Source of the DNA: Escherichia fergusonii ATCC 35469
GTDB lineage: Bacteria > Pseudomonadota > Gammaproteobacteria > Enterobacterales > Enterobacteriaceae
Length of the DNA: 64,000 nt
Reading direction: 5' to 3'
Assembly: GCF_000026225.1 (NCBI RefSeq)
Contig: NC_011740.1
Location: forward strand, 3,906,001-3,970,000
Part shown: piece by piece, positions 16,935-26,004 of the stretch
How positions within the stretch are numbered: position 1 is the stretch's first letter
How the letters are laid out: every line of letters begins with the position of its first letter
Position numbers and translations under genes: made by a program
Notes under the pieces: model-generated
The model's database searches: none
Told to the model about the DNA's origin: nothing
Seen by the model: the letters and a program-made list of their open reading frames with translations, nothing else

Positions 16935-17820
16935 TTACTTAAAAGAAGAGAACATCTCAGACAATATCGATGTTAACCACGCAAAGCGGGCCGCGTTTTC
17001 CGGCAGCATTGCCAGCCCCGCGGTGACACATAAATTGCTTGCCTGTAGCGGGCGAAAAACAACGCCCTGTCGATGAATCGCGGTAAATGAAGAAGGAAGA
17101 ATGCTCAGGCCATCGCCATGGGCGATTCTGGCAAGTAAAACATCATGTTCCAGCGGCTCTTCGAGGCAAGACGGCGCATAGCCTTCGCGCTGGAAAATCT
17201 GGCGAGTGTAATCAAAAAATACCGGGTTGCGTTCGCGTCTGAACCAGAACAAAGGGCGGGAATTCAATAATGCTAATGAAAGCGAGGCCATTTCTGCCTC
17301 AGGCCAATGGGCGGGTAATGCAGCAATGAGCGGCTCATGCCAGTCGAGCGGGGATACCACTAAGTTTGACGTTTCCAGCGGTAGAGCCACCAGCGCAGCA
17401 TCCAGCTTGCCTCGCCTCACCTGGCGAACTATGGCGAATGATTTGTAGCGAAACATCAATTTGCGCTTCAAGGGCCGCAAAAACGCCTTGTTCGAACGCC
17501 GTCGTTAGCCCCAGCCGCAACGACTTCGCCTCGGTTTGCGCAAGCTGAGAAAGCGCCTGATACGTTTTTTCCTGCTGTGCGAGCAGCGGGCGAATAATCT
17601 CCAGCACCCGCACGCCATCGTTGGTTAACGTAAGCCCTTTACTGTGACGCTCAAACAGCGTTACCCCCAGACGCTCCTCAAGCTGGCGAATATGACGGCT
17701 GAGCGGCGGTTGCGACATAAAGAGTCGTTGGGCCGCCCGGCTCATGTTGTTCTCTTCCGCCACCACGGCAAAGTAGCGTAGCAGGCGAATATCGAGTGAA
17801 TGAATCTGTGCGCTTGTCAT
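16935..17820 (-). pseudogene. LysR-type regulator, frameshifted
   Basis: Two overlapping minus frames together make one LysR protein of about 295 residues. The first (from 17820) holds the winged helix: LRYFAVVAEENNMSRAAQRL and QPPLSRHIRQLEERLG. The second (to 16935) holds the effector domain: VRRGKLDAALVALP and HGDGLSILPSS. The 886-base total is one base over a multiple of three, so a single-base insertion or two-base deletion near 17410-17450 explains it. It diverges from the carboxymuconolactone-decarboxylase-like gene, its likely target. It is either a real pseudogene or a sequencing error. Confidence 0.82.
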
Positions 17821-17909
17821 ACCGAAAAGGTATCACGGAAACGGTATTATCCAAATAATGTCCGGCAGCTTATTCTCGCGTCACACCTAAGATAAACGAG
17901 GATTTCCCC

Positions 17910-18284
17910 ATGCATTCAGAACGTTTTATTACCGGTCAGGAGATGCTGCAAAAAGTGGATGGTAAAGGCGGCAATGCCGTTGTCGAAAGTCTGCAAGATA
18001 TCGCTCCGGACTTTGCCCGTTACCTGATTGAATTCCCCTTCGGTGATATCTATTCCCGCCCGGGTCTGGATTTACGCAGTCGCGAAATCGCCACTGTCGC
18101 GGCATTGACCGCATTGGGGAACGCATCACCACAGCTGAAGGTACATATTGCGGCGGCGTTTCATGTTGGGTTAACGCGGGAAGAAATTACTGAAGTGATC
18201 ATGCAGATGGCGGTTTATGCCGGTTTCCCGGCAGCACTGAATGGCTTGTTCGCGGCAAAAGAGGTCTTTGCTAAACAGCTGTAG
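17910..18284 (+). CDS. Carboxymuconolactone decarboxylase-like (AhpD-fold) protein
   Basis: A 124-residue all-helical protein. The family core is visible in LRSREIATVAALTALG, followed by QLKVHIAAAFHVG and TREEITEVIMQMAVYAGFP. The CxxC redox motif of AhpD is absent, so it is more like the decarboxylase branch. Such small proteins are commonly paired with a divergent LysR regulator, as here 90 bases away. The substrate is unknown. An AGGA ribosome site precedes the ATG. With its regulator frameshifted, expression may be altered. Confidence 0.85.
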   Translation: MHSERFITGQEMLQKVDGKGGNAVVESLQDIAPDFARYLIEFPFGDIYSRPGLDLRSREIATVAALTALGNASPQLKVHIAAAFHVGLTREEITEVIMQMAVYAGFPAALNGLFAAKEVFAKQL

Positions 18285-18308
18285 AGCGGGAGGGCGATGC
18301 AAACACAT

Positions 18309-18344
18309 CTTATCCGGCCCACGTTCTTCTATGGGTCGGATAAG
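18309..18344. repeat. REP-like palindrome
   Basis: A 13-bp arm CTTATCCGGCCCA pairs with TGGGTCGGATAAG (one G:T pair) around a 10-base loop. The arms contain the CTTATCCGG core of REP elements. It lies between the convergent carboxymuconolactone-decarboxylase-like and UshA-like genes. There is no T-run on either strand, so transcript protection is more likely than simple termination. Confidence 0.65.
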
Positions 18345-18363
18345 GCAGCCTCAATACGTACTT

Positions 18364-19917
18364 TTACTTGATATCTTTCACGCGCATACCGTTGATCTGT
18401 TCATCCGTGATGGTGTTACCCGCTTTAAAGTAATCAACCACCGCGTGATAAACGTAATAACCGCCCGTCGTATTGCGCGCTTTACCCTCGGTAAACGCGG
18501 TAAATCCATCTCCACCATCAGCAAGGAAACTCTGAGTGGCAATGTGGTAAACCGTCGCATCTTCAATCGGTTTGCCATTCAGAGTCAGCGAGATAACCCG
18601 CTGACCAACCGGCTTGCTGCTGTCATACGTCATTTCCAGGCCTTTCGATACCTGTAAAACGCCATTACTCAAACTTGCGCCGTGTTCCATCAAACTGCGT
18701 AATTGTTTACCCATGAGTTCCATCGTCACCAGTTCGTTGGGGAACGGGAAGGTACTGATGACGCCACCCATCGTAATTGCACCCGCCGGGATCTCATTGC
18801 GAATCCCACCAGAGTTGGTTAACGCCAACTGGGTATTTTTACCCGCCGCTGCCAGCAAAGCGTCTGCCGCCAGGTTCCCGAGAGAAGCTGATTCACCATA
18901 GGCACGTTTTAGTTCAACCGGCGATTGCGCCACCGTTTGCTGCACGACTTCATCCAGCTTTTTATTCCAACTATCAATCACCTGTTTTGTTTGCGGATCG
19001 GGCTTCCACTCGTCGGCGTAAAGAGTTTTAAGCTCGAAGTTTTTCACCGTAAAAGTGTGCGGCTTCTCTTTGTAGTCGAGAACCAGTTTACCCACATCAA
19101 TCCCGCCGCTGTCAGTGGAAAGGATGAGCGTATTGCCGACTTTAATCGGTTCTGGCGTACCCACATGTGCATGTCCGGTGATCAAAATATCCAGCCCTTT
19201 CACCTGACTTGCCGTCTGAATATCTTTATCCAGTGCGCGACGCACATCTGTGCCTCCCATACTGGACTGGCGGGCCGGAACACCTTCGTGGATCAGGGCA
19301 ACGGTCAAATCAACCTTGCCTTTGAGTTCATCGATATAACGTTGTAGCCATTTAATTTCATCACGCGCCTCAATACCCACTCGCGTTGCCGCAGATACCG
19401 TATCATTAAAGGCAAATACACCGTGCAAACCAATCACGCCAATTTTCACGCCGTCTTTTTCAATGATGGTATAGGGCTTATCCCAGAATGATTTACTGCT
19501 GTTCTGATAAAAAACATTACCCTGCACAATCGGGAATTTTGCCTGACTCAACTGTAATAACGTATTGTCCCAGCCGTGATCAAATTCATGATTACCTATA
19601 GTGACCGCATCGAACGGCATGGTATTCATAATATCGATAATCGCCTTGCCTTTAGTCAGGCTGCTGATATACGGCCCGGTAAAATAGTCACCCGCATCAA
19701 AAAACCAGGTCGCTTTGTTTTTAGCTTTTTCTTGTTTAACAAGCGTAGTGATATTTGCCCAGCCGCCAATATCTCGTTTACCGTCAGCAATCCACGGCAC
19801 TTTATAAGGCTCTACATGTGCATGGAGGTCGTTGGTATAAATGATGGTGACATCTTTGGCGCAAGCCCAAAACGGCAGTGTTAATGCGATACCCGCAGCA
19901 AGCATTTTAATTTTCAT
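18364..19917 (-). CDS. Periplasmic 5'-nucleotidase / UshA-like metallophosphoesterase
   Basis: A 517-residue secreted enzyme. Residues 1-20 are a signal peptide ending AFWACA-like before KDVTIIYTNDLH. The N-terminal metallophosphatase domain has its metal motifs in order: TNDLHAHV, DAGDYF, IGNHEFDHG, LIHEG and TGHAHVGTPE. The C-terminal substrate domain has LTNSGGIRNEIP and ADGGDGFTAF. It should release phosphate from nucleotides or UDP-sugars in the periplasm. It is not ushA itself, which is elsewhere in E. coli. A perfect CRP site lies about 67 bases upstream, so catabolite control is likely. Salmonella, as I recall, has a similar gene near metL. Confidence 0.9.
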   Translation of the reverse strand: MKIKMLAAGIALTLPFWACAKDVTIIYTNDLHAHVEPYKVPWIADGKRDIGGWANITTLVKQEKAKNKATWFFDAGDYFTGPYISSLTKGKAIIDIMNTMPFDAVTIGNHEFDHGWDNTLLQLSQAKFPIVQGNVFYQNSSKSFWDKPYTIIEKDGVKIGVIGLHGVFAFNDTVSAATRVGIEARDEIKWLQRYIDELKGKVDLTVALIHEGVPARQSSMGGTDVRRALDKDIQTASQVKGLDILITGHAHVGTPEPIKVGNTLILSTDSGGIDVGKLVLDYKEKPHTFTVKNFELKTLYADEWKPDPQTKQVIDSWNKKLDEVVQQTVAQSPVELKRAYGESASLGNLAADALLAAAGKNTQLALTNSGGIRNEIPAGAITMGGVISTFPFPNELVTMELMGKQLRSLMEHGASLSNGVLQVSKGLEMTYDSSKPVGQRVISLTLNGKPIEDATVYHIATQSFLADGGDGFTAFTEGKARNTTGGYYVYHAVVDYFKAGNTITDEQINGMRVKDIK

Positions 19918-19976
19918 AAATAGTCCCTTTCAGTGAGATAAAGGATTGCTACATTACGTTCTGAAAGAGTTATTTA

Positions 19977-19992
19977 TGTGAGAATAATCACA
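19977..19992. promoter_or_regulatory. Perfect-consensus CRP site
   Basis: TGTGA-GAATAA-TCACA matches both CRP half-sites exactly, with the correct six-base spacer. It lies between the divergent UshA-like gene (start 19917) and the zinc-ribbon gene (start 20050). Its centre is about 67 bases from each ATG, so it could act on either or both. Confidence 0.8.
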
Positions 19993-20049
19993 TCCACAAG
20001 GGAGCGTTGCCGGACAAAATCAACGACCTTGTGAAATCGTTGGTGAAAT

Positions 20050-21180
20050 ATGTCGACTCTGTTTACGATTAATGCCTGCAAGTCGTTTGGTTGCCGTAAT
20101 TTAGGGCAACCAACATCGACAGATTACAGCTGGCCAGACTATCGACTGGGTTATCCGGCACTGCACTGTCGGGCATGTGGAAGTTACCCGCCGTTGTTTG
20201 ACGAACAACAATTTCGTGACTGGCTGTCAGTTCACTTATCTACTTTTGCAACTGAGAAAGGTCATTTCTGCCCGGTATGTTATGGCACAAAGACGATTTG
20301 TTATGGCCACAATCCACAGGGGTCGCAACGCATTCAATGTCGTAACTGCAAAAAAGTCTGGACACCTAAACAATATCAGAAAGAAATAACGCCTCCTGAA
20401 ATAATCGAAACAGTTGCTTTTCTCATGCCATTTCAGGGAGCCAGCAATGGGCAGAAACTGTATGTTTTAATCAGTTTTGATGCTCTTCGCGGTAATATTC
20501 TTCATCTTTCTACTAATTACACGCAGCATCAGGCTGGAGAAAGTCTGCATTATCGATACAGAGGAAATGCAGAACCAGAGTTACACGAGAGTAATATTGT
20601 ACAACGCGTTGATATGCGCGAAGCACAATTTCTACGCCGCAGTCAGTTTGATGAAATTCAGTATGGCAGCGCAGCGCTCAAACGCAATGCTAAAGGTATT
20701 ATTCTGCGTCCGGTTATCACTGCACACGGGCATTTCAGAGTACTGAATATTTTATTCCCTACAGTAAAAACACATGTAATTTCACACGAGTGTTTTTTAA
20801 GAGGTGCCATTATTACGGCCTGGGCAGATCTCTTTCGCCAACAGCAAGGTGAAATTTGGTTTATTGAAGAGGAAATAGCTGACTATACCGATAATATGCC
20901 CTGGAGTTTTCAGGGAACAACTTATCACGGCTGGTGGAAAAATCAGTGGCAACTTTGGAGTCAGGGCAAAAATCGTAAAATGGTATGTGCATTAACAGGC
21001 GGAAATAACAGCAAAGCTGAAATGCTCTCTTTCGCAACCAGCAGACATTTTATCGACTGGCTACATAAACAAGCAGTATTTACTCACAGCACCCCGCTTT
21101 CCGCAGGGCGCGTTACGCAAATACTGCTTTCTCTGGCTCAGGATTACAACAACTGCGCCAGCCGGTTGATATCCGACTGA
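20050..21180 (+). CDS. Double zinc-ribbon protein with IS1 InsA-like motif, unknown function
   Basis: A 376-residue soluble protein with two four-cysteine clusters. C10/C15 with C40/C43 form the first. C74/C77 with C97/C100 form the second, whose layout CPVC...QRIQCRNCKKVW resembles the zinc finger of the IS1 InsA protein. The remainder (residues ~110-376) has no motif I recognise and no visible DDE transposase signature. No inverted repeats flank it, so I do not call it an insertion sequence. Its 3' end overlaps the convergent metL stop by 37 bases. It may bind DNA or RNA; function unknown. Confidence 0.75.
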   Translation: MSTLFTINACKSFGCRNLGQPTSTDYSWPDYRLGYPALHCRACGSYPPLFDEQQFRDWLSVHLSTFATEKGHFCPVCYGTKTICYGHNPQGSQRIQCRNCKKVWTPKQYQKEITPPEIIETVAFLMPFQGASNGQKLYVLISFDALRGNILHLSTNYTQHQAGESLHYRYRGNAEPELHESNIVQRVDMREAQFLRRSQFDEIQYGSAALKRNAKGIILRPVITAHGHFRVLNILFPTVKTHVISHECFLRGAIITAWADLFRQQQGEIWFIEEEIADYTDNMPWSFQGTTYHGWWKNQWQLWSQGKNRKMVCALTGGNNSKAEMLSFATSRHFIDWLHKQAVFTHSTPLSAGRVTQILLSLAQDYNNCASRLISD

Positions 21181-23576
21181 ATCGCCCCGGCGGTGACGTC
21201 GCGTCCCGCGCCTGGCCCACGGATCACCAACGGATTATCGCGATACCAGCGGCTTTCGATGGCAAAGACGTTATCGCACGGTAGTAGTGATGCCAGCGGA
21301 TGGTCTTCACGCACCGCTTCCACGCCTACTCGCGCTTTGCCGTTGGCATCGAAACGCGCCACGTAGCGCAACACCAGCCCCATTTCACGGGCCGCTTCCA
21401 ACCGTTGTACCATCTGCTCATTAAGTTCATCGCCATTTTCAAAGAAATGGTCGATGCTTCCACCTTCGCAATGGGTTGGCACCAGTGATTCAACACGCAC
21501 CTGGTCCGGTTCAATGTTGTAACCCGCTTCACGCGCCAGAATCACCAGCTTGCGCATCACGTCTTTGCCGGAGAGGTCATCACGCGGGTCAGGTTCAGTT
21601 AAGCCCTGCTGCCACGCCTGATCCACCAGCTCGGTAAACGGCACGCTACCGTCGAATTGCAGGAACAGCCAGGAGAGTGTGCCGGAGAAGATCCCGCTGA
21701 TCGACAAAATAGTGTCGCCGCTGTCGATCAGATCGCGCACGGTATGGTTGATCGGCAAACCTGCACCAACGGTGGCGTTGTATAGCCAGTGACGCCCGGT
21801 TTTTTCGAACGCGTCGTGGATCTGTCGATATTTATTGCTGTCGCTGGCTCCCGCCAATTTGTTGGCACTGATGACGTGGAAACCGTGGCTGGCGAAATCG
21901 AGATACTGATCAGCAAGCTGCTGGCTGGCAGTAACGTCCAGCACCACTAAATCATCATACGGATGGGCACGCATCCACAGGAACAGCGACTCTTCATCCT
22001 GTTCGACGGCTTCATCATTAAAGAAGGCTAGCGCACGGCTGGCGTCCAGCCCGTCATAGCTCAACAGGCTGCGACGGCTGTCCACCACGCCTGCCAGCAC
22101 AAATTCAAAGCCGGTGCGCGCCGAAAGCGTGCTCTGCTCACGGGCGAACAGTTCCAGCCAGCGGGAACCGATATTGCCCTTACCGAACAATACCAGGCCG
22201 ATGCGTTTTTCTGCGCGGAAGACGGACTGATGCAGCCCCTGAATCAGGCTTTCGGTCGGCCCGGTGCGCAGTACTGCCACCAGGCTGATGCCGTCATCGG
22301 ACTGCCAGGTAAACTCGACCGGCTGGCCTTTCAGTTGCTGCCAGAAGCGGTGGCAATGCAGCGGGTTACGGGTGACGCCCGCCCCAACCATCGCCACCAG
22401 CGCCAGCCCCTGACGCAGGCGCAGTTCGCCAGGTAATCCTGCTTCGTCGAGGATTTTCAGCGCACTGTCGGCCACTTCCGAGGTGTAGCAAAATTGCAGC
22501 AACTGGCGATCATTATGTACGCCAACCGCCAGTGGGCGCACCTGAGCACGTTTCAGGATTTGGTCAATCTCTTTATGCGCCAGTTTGAAATCCTGACTGG
22601 CGGGCACCTGAAACTCAATCAAACAGACATCATCGTGGCTGGTGACAATACGCGCGCCCGTACCGGAAGCCAGCACGCGTTCAATGCGCGTGGAACCTTG
22701 ATCCGGTGTATAGCTACAGCGCAGCTGCAGGTCGATTTCACTGCCAGAAACTGGCTGTAAAGTACGCGCGTGCAACACTGGCGCGGCAAGACGCGCCAGT
22801 TCGCTGGCTTCATCAAGACGCAGCAATGGCAGCAGACAGGCATCTTTCACTTTACGCGGGTCGGCACTATATACCCCGGCGACATCGCTCCAGATGGTTA
22901 CGCGGGAAACCCCCGCCAGCGCACCGATTTGTGTCGCGGAATAGTCGGAACCGTTACGCCCCAGCAGCACCGTTTCACCGGCGTTGTTACGGCTGATAAA
23001 CCCGGTCACCACCAGACGTTTGCCCGGATGTTGTACCAGTAGCTGTTGCAGCAACGGGTAAGAAAGCCCTTCATCAACCTGCGGCTGCGCGGCGCGTTCA
23101 GCGCGTAAAAACTCGCGGGCATCAAGCCAGGCCGCTGGCAGCCCTTGTTGATTAAGTACCGCAGACATCAGGCGCGCCGACCACACTTCACCGTGGCCCA
23201 CCACTTCCGCATACACCGCATCGTTAATACCGCTGTCGAGCAACGCCGCCAGGCGCTCAAGATCGCTGATAAAGGCACTAATGAGGCTATCGGCTTCTTC
23301 GGCGGGTAGCAGGCCGCTAATCAGATCGCACTGATAACGACGTAGCGTTTGTTGAACCTGATGCGCAGAGAGACGATCGGTCTGGCTTAGTTTCAACCAG
23401 TTAATCAACTGGTTAGTGGTGCTACCGGCTGCGGAAACCACCATCATATCGTCGGGCTGAGAGTACTCCGCCATAATGCCCGCGACACGCAAATAACACT
23501 TCACATCAGCCAGACTACTGCCACCAAATTTATGCAGTTGACGACCTTTCGCCCCTGCCTGCGCAATCACACTCAT
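21144..23576 (-). CDS. metL: Bifunctional aspartokinase II / homoserine dehydrogenase II
   Basis: An 810-residue fusion. The aspartokinase domain begins HKFGGSSLADV (from ~residue 15) and includes GFISRNNAGE and GRNGSDYSAT. ACT-like segments follow. The homoserine dehydrogenase domain begins with the Rossmann motif VLFGKGNIGSRW (~residue 460) and includes SANKLAGASD and GAGRDVTAGA. It catalyses the first and third steps from aspartate toward methionine. It lies two bases after metB in the metBL operon, repressed by MetJ upstream of metB. Its 3' end overlaps a convergent accessory gene. Confidence 0.95.
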   Translation of the reverse strand: MSVIAQAGAKGRQLHKFGGSSLADVKCYLRVAGIMAEYSQPDDMMVVSAAGSTTNQLINWLKLSQTDRLSAHQVQQTLRRYQCDLISGLLPAEEADSLISAFISDLERLAALLDSGINDAVYAEVVGHGEVWSARLMSAVLNQQGLPAAWLDAREFLRAERAAQPQVDEGLSYPLLQQLLVQHPGKRLVVTGFISRNNAGETVLLGRNGSDYSATQIGALAGVSRVTIWSDVAGVYSADPRKVKDACLLPLLRLDEASELARLAAPVLHARTLQPVSGSEIDLQLRCSYTPDQGSTRIERVLASGTGARIVTSHDDVCLIEFQVPASQDFKLAHKEIDQILKRAQVRPLAVGVHNDRQLLQFCYTSEVADSALKILDEAGLPGELRLRQGLALVAMVGAGVTRNPLHCHRFWQQLKGQPVEFTWQSDDGISLVAVLRTGPTESLIQGLHQSVFRAEKRIGLVLFGKGNIGSRWLELFAREQSTLSARTGFEFVLAGVVDSRRSLLSYDGLDASRALAFFNDEAVEQDEESLFLWMRAHPYDDLVVLDVTASQQLADQYLDFASHGFHVISANKLAGASDSNKYRQIHDAFEKTGRHWLYNATVGAGLPINHTVRDLIDSGDTILSISGIFSGTLSWLFLQFDGSVPFTELVDQAWQQGLTEPDPRDDLSGKDVMRKLVILAREAGYNIEPDQVRVESLVPTHCEGGSIDHFFENGDELNEQMVQRLEAAREMGLVLRYVARFDANGKARVGVEAVREDHPLASLLPCDNVFAIESRWYRDNPLVIRGPGAGRDVTAGAIQSDINRLAQLL

Positions 23577-23578
23577 TT

Positions 23579-24739
23579 TTACCCCTTGTTTGCAGCCCGG
23601 AAGCCATTTTCCAGGTCGGCAATTAAATCTTCGCCATCTTCAATACCGGTGGAGATACGCAGCAGCGTCTCGGAGATCCCGGCGGCAGCACGCGCTTCTG
23701 GTGCCATGCCTGCATGTGTCATGGTTGCGGCGTGAGAGATTAAACTTTCCACTCCCCCTAATGATTCCGCCAGCGTAAACAACGACAACCCGCCCAGGAA
23801 ACGACGCAGCGTCTGCTCATCGCCATCCAGTTCAAAACTCAACATTGCGCCAAAGCCTTTTTGCTGGCGCGCGGCAATTTCATGCCCCTGATTTTCCGGC
23901 AGCGACGGGTGATACAGTTTTTTCACTAACGGCTGGGTTTGCAGATATTTCACAATCGCCTGCGCGTTGCGCTGCGCCAGCTCCATACGCGGCACCAGCG
24001 TTCGCAAACCGCGCAGCAACAAATAACTGTCAAACGCGCCGCCCGTCACGCCAATATTGTTTGCCCACCAGGCCAGTTCGGTGACAACGTCCGGGTCTTT
24101 AGCAATCACCACGCCAGCCACTACATCTGAGTGACCGTTCAGATATTTCGTGCATGAATGCAACACCAGATCGGCACCTAATGCCAGTGGATTTTGTAAT
24201 GCCGGGCTTAAGAAGGTGTTATCCACCACGCTCACCGCCCCGACTTCCCTTGCCAGATGGCAGATTTTCGCAATATCCACGACGCGTAACAATGGATTAC
24301 TTGGGCTTTCTACCAGTACTAGTTTGGGTTTTTCTGCCAGTGCAGCCTGCAATGCCTGCTCATCTCCTTGATCAACAAACAGCACGCGATAACAGCCGCG
24401 TTTCGCCAGGCTGTCGAACAGGCGATAGCTGCCGCCGTAGCAGTCGTGCGGTGCAACCAGCAAATCGCCAGGTTTCAAAAAGACGGTCGTTACCAGGTGG
24501 ATGGCAGACATGCCGGTATTAGTCAGCACTGCACCAGCACCGCCTTCCAGTTCAGCCAGCGCACGCTGAACCACATCGCGCGTTGGGTTGCCGCGACGCG
24601 AGTAATCATGCGCGCGCGGTTCATTAAATCCGGTAAAGTTATAGGTGCTGGAAAGATGGATTGGAGGGACAACGCAACCATACTGTTCGTCGTCATTTAA
24701 CCCGCTACGCACTGCGATGGTGGCCTGTTTACGCGTCAT
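23579..24739 (-). CDS. metB: Cystathionine gamma-synthase
   Basis: A 386-residue fold-type I PLP enzyme that joins O-succinylhomoserine and cysteine to make cystathionine. The PLP lysine is in LHSCTKYLNGHSDVV; the phosphate-binding region includes NTGMSAIHLV, and IHLSSTYNF is typical of the Cys/Met family. The start at 24739 (MTRKQATIAV) was chosen over a 59-residue longer frame that runs through the operator. First gene of metBL, divergent from metJ and controlled by the met boxes between them. Confidence 0.95.
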   Translation of the reverse strand: MTRKQATIAVRSGLNDDEQYGCVVPPIHLSSTYNFTGFNEPRAHDYSRRGNPTRDVVQRALAELEGGAGAVLTNTGMSAIHLVTTVFLKPGDLLVAPHDCYGGSYRLFDSLAKRGCYRVLFVDQGDEQALQAALAEKPKLVLVESPSNPLLRVVDIAKICHLAREVGAVSVVDNTFLSPALQNPLALGADLVLHSCTKYLNGHSDVVAGVVIAKDPDVVTELAWWANNIGVTGGAFDSYLLLRGLRTLVPRMELAQRNAQAIVKYLQTQPLVKKLYHPSLPENQGHEIAARQQKGFGAMLSFELDGDEQTLRRFLGGLSLFTLAESLGGVESLISHAATMTHAGMAPEARAAAGISETLLRISTGIEDGEDLIADLENGFRAANKG

Positions 24740-24801
24740 GTGATGAAGTTCCCTGGGCTTGGTCGGTGAAATGTCAGGCACCAGAGTAAACATTGTGTTA
24801 A

Positions 24802-24833
24802 TGGACGTCAATACATCTGGACATCTAAACTTC
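24802..24833. promoter_or_regulatory. metB/metJ operator: tandem MetJ boxes
   Basis: Four contiguous 8-base units read TGGACGTC, AATACATC, TGGACATC and TAAACTTC, the classic metJB operator layout (opposite strand to AGACGTCT). They lie 63-94 bases upstream of metB. MetJ bound to S-adenosylmethionine should repress metBL and its own gene here. Confidence 0.85.
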
Positions 24834-25015
24834 TTTGCGTATAGATTGAGCAAATCCCAAATAGCCGTTAAAATTATATGCATTATCACGCCGACAGGTG
24901 CATTACACGATGTCACGGTAACGCCTGTACGGTAAACTATGCGGGTTTACGGTCAGTACCCACATAAATTGTGTGGTCTGATCTCAATTTATTGACGAAG
25001 AGGATTAAGTATCTC

Positions 25016-25333
25016 ATGGCTGAATGGAGCGGCGAATATATCAGCCCATACGCTGAGCACGGCAAGAAGAGTGAACAAGTCAAAAAGATTACGGTTTCCA
25101 TTCCTCTTAAGGTGTTAAAAATCCTCACCGATGAACGCACGCGTCGTCAGGTGAACAACCTGCGTCACGCTACCAACAGCGAGCTGCTGTGCGAAGCGTT
25201 TCTGCATGCCTTTACCGGGCAACCTCTGCCGGATGATGCCGACCTGCGTAAAGAGCGCAGCGACGAAATCCCGGAAGCGGCAAAAGAGATCATGCGTGAG
25301 ATGGGGATTAACCCGGAAACGTGGGAATACTAA
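25016..25333 (+). CDS. metJ: Methionine repressor MetJ
   Basis: A 105-residue ribbon-helix-helix repressor. The DNA-binding strand is [15 protein letters not shown] (~residues 22-36), and [20 protein letters not shown] forms the helices and corepressor region. It represses the met regulon with S-adenosylmethionine; met boxes upstream of both metB and metF are present in the window. The start at 25016 ([10 protein letters not shown]) matches the known protein. It is divergent from metB and followed by a terminator. Confidence 0.96.
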
Positions 25334-25343
25334 AGCGGAAAAG

Positions 25344-25373
25344 AGCGGCGCGGAGTTAACCAGCCGCTTTTTT
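25344..25373 (+). terminator. Rho-independent terminator after metJ
   Basis: AGCGGC pairs with GCCGCT across a 13-base loop and is followed by six T. It lies just after the metJ stop and before yiiX. Confidence 0.8.
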
Positions 25374-25392
25374 CATACATGGACGTTTAACT

Positions 25393-26001
25393 ATGAAATA
25401 CAGGCTACTGATCCTCAGCCTGCTGGTTTCTATGCCTGCCCTTGCCTGGCAGCCGGAAACTGGCGACATCATCTTTCAGATCTCTCGCTCATCGCAAAGT
25501 AAAGCAATCCAACTGGCGACCCATTCCGATTACAGCCATTCCGGTATGCTGGTGATGCGTAACAAAAAGCCCTACGTCTTTGAAGCAGTCGGCCCGGTGA
25601 AATACACCCCGCTCAAGCAGTGGATCGCCCACGGTGAAGATGGCAAATACATTGTTCGCCGCGTTGAAGGTGGGCTGAATACCGAACAACAGCAAAAACT
25701 GGCGCAAACGGCAAAACGTTATCTCGGCAAACCGTACGATTTCAGCTTCTCGTGGAGCGACGATCGCCAGTACTGTTCGGAAGTGGTGTGGAAGGTTTAC
25801 CAGAACGCACTGGGAATGCGCGTGGGTGAACAGCAAAAACTGAAAGAGTTCGATCTCAGCAACCCGCTGGTTCAGGCGAAGCTCAAAGAACGTTACGGGA
25901 AAAATATTCCGCTTGAGGAAACGGTGGTCTCGCCACAAGCCGTTTTCGATGCGCCACAACTCACCACAGTCGCCAAAGAATGGCCGCTGTTTTCCTGGTA
26001 A
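25393..26001 (+). CDS. yiiX: YiiX, permuted NlpC/P60 papain-like protein
   Basis: A 202-residue protein with a signal peptide (MKYRLLILSLLVSMPALA, cleavage before WQ). Family motifs are GDIIFQISRSSQSKAIQLAT, HSDYSHSGML with the conserved histidine, and QYCSEVVWKVY with the likely nucleophile cysteine. It is a predicted periplasmic thiol hydrolase or amidase; the substrate is unknown to me. A second secreted protein of unknown function starts three bases after its stop, suggesting co-expression. I do not recall that partner in K-12. Confidence 0.9.
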   Translation: MKYRLLILSLLVSMPALAWQPETGDIIFQISRSSQSKAIQLATHSDYSHSGMLVMRNKKPYVFEAVGPVKYTPLKQWIAHGEDGKYIVRRVEGGLNTEQQQKLAQTAKRYLGKPYDFSFSWSDDRQYCSEVVWKVYQNALGMRVGEQQKLKEFDLSNPLVQAKLKERYGKNIPLEETVVSPQAVFDAPQLTTVAKEWPLFSW

Positions 26002-26004
26002 TGG

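Noticed and set aside
20050..21180. Zinc-ribbon gene as an IS1-type insertion sequence
   Set aside because: The InsA-like finger is suggestive, but there is no InsB-like transposase core, no terminal inverted repeats and no target duplication that I can see.
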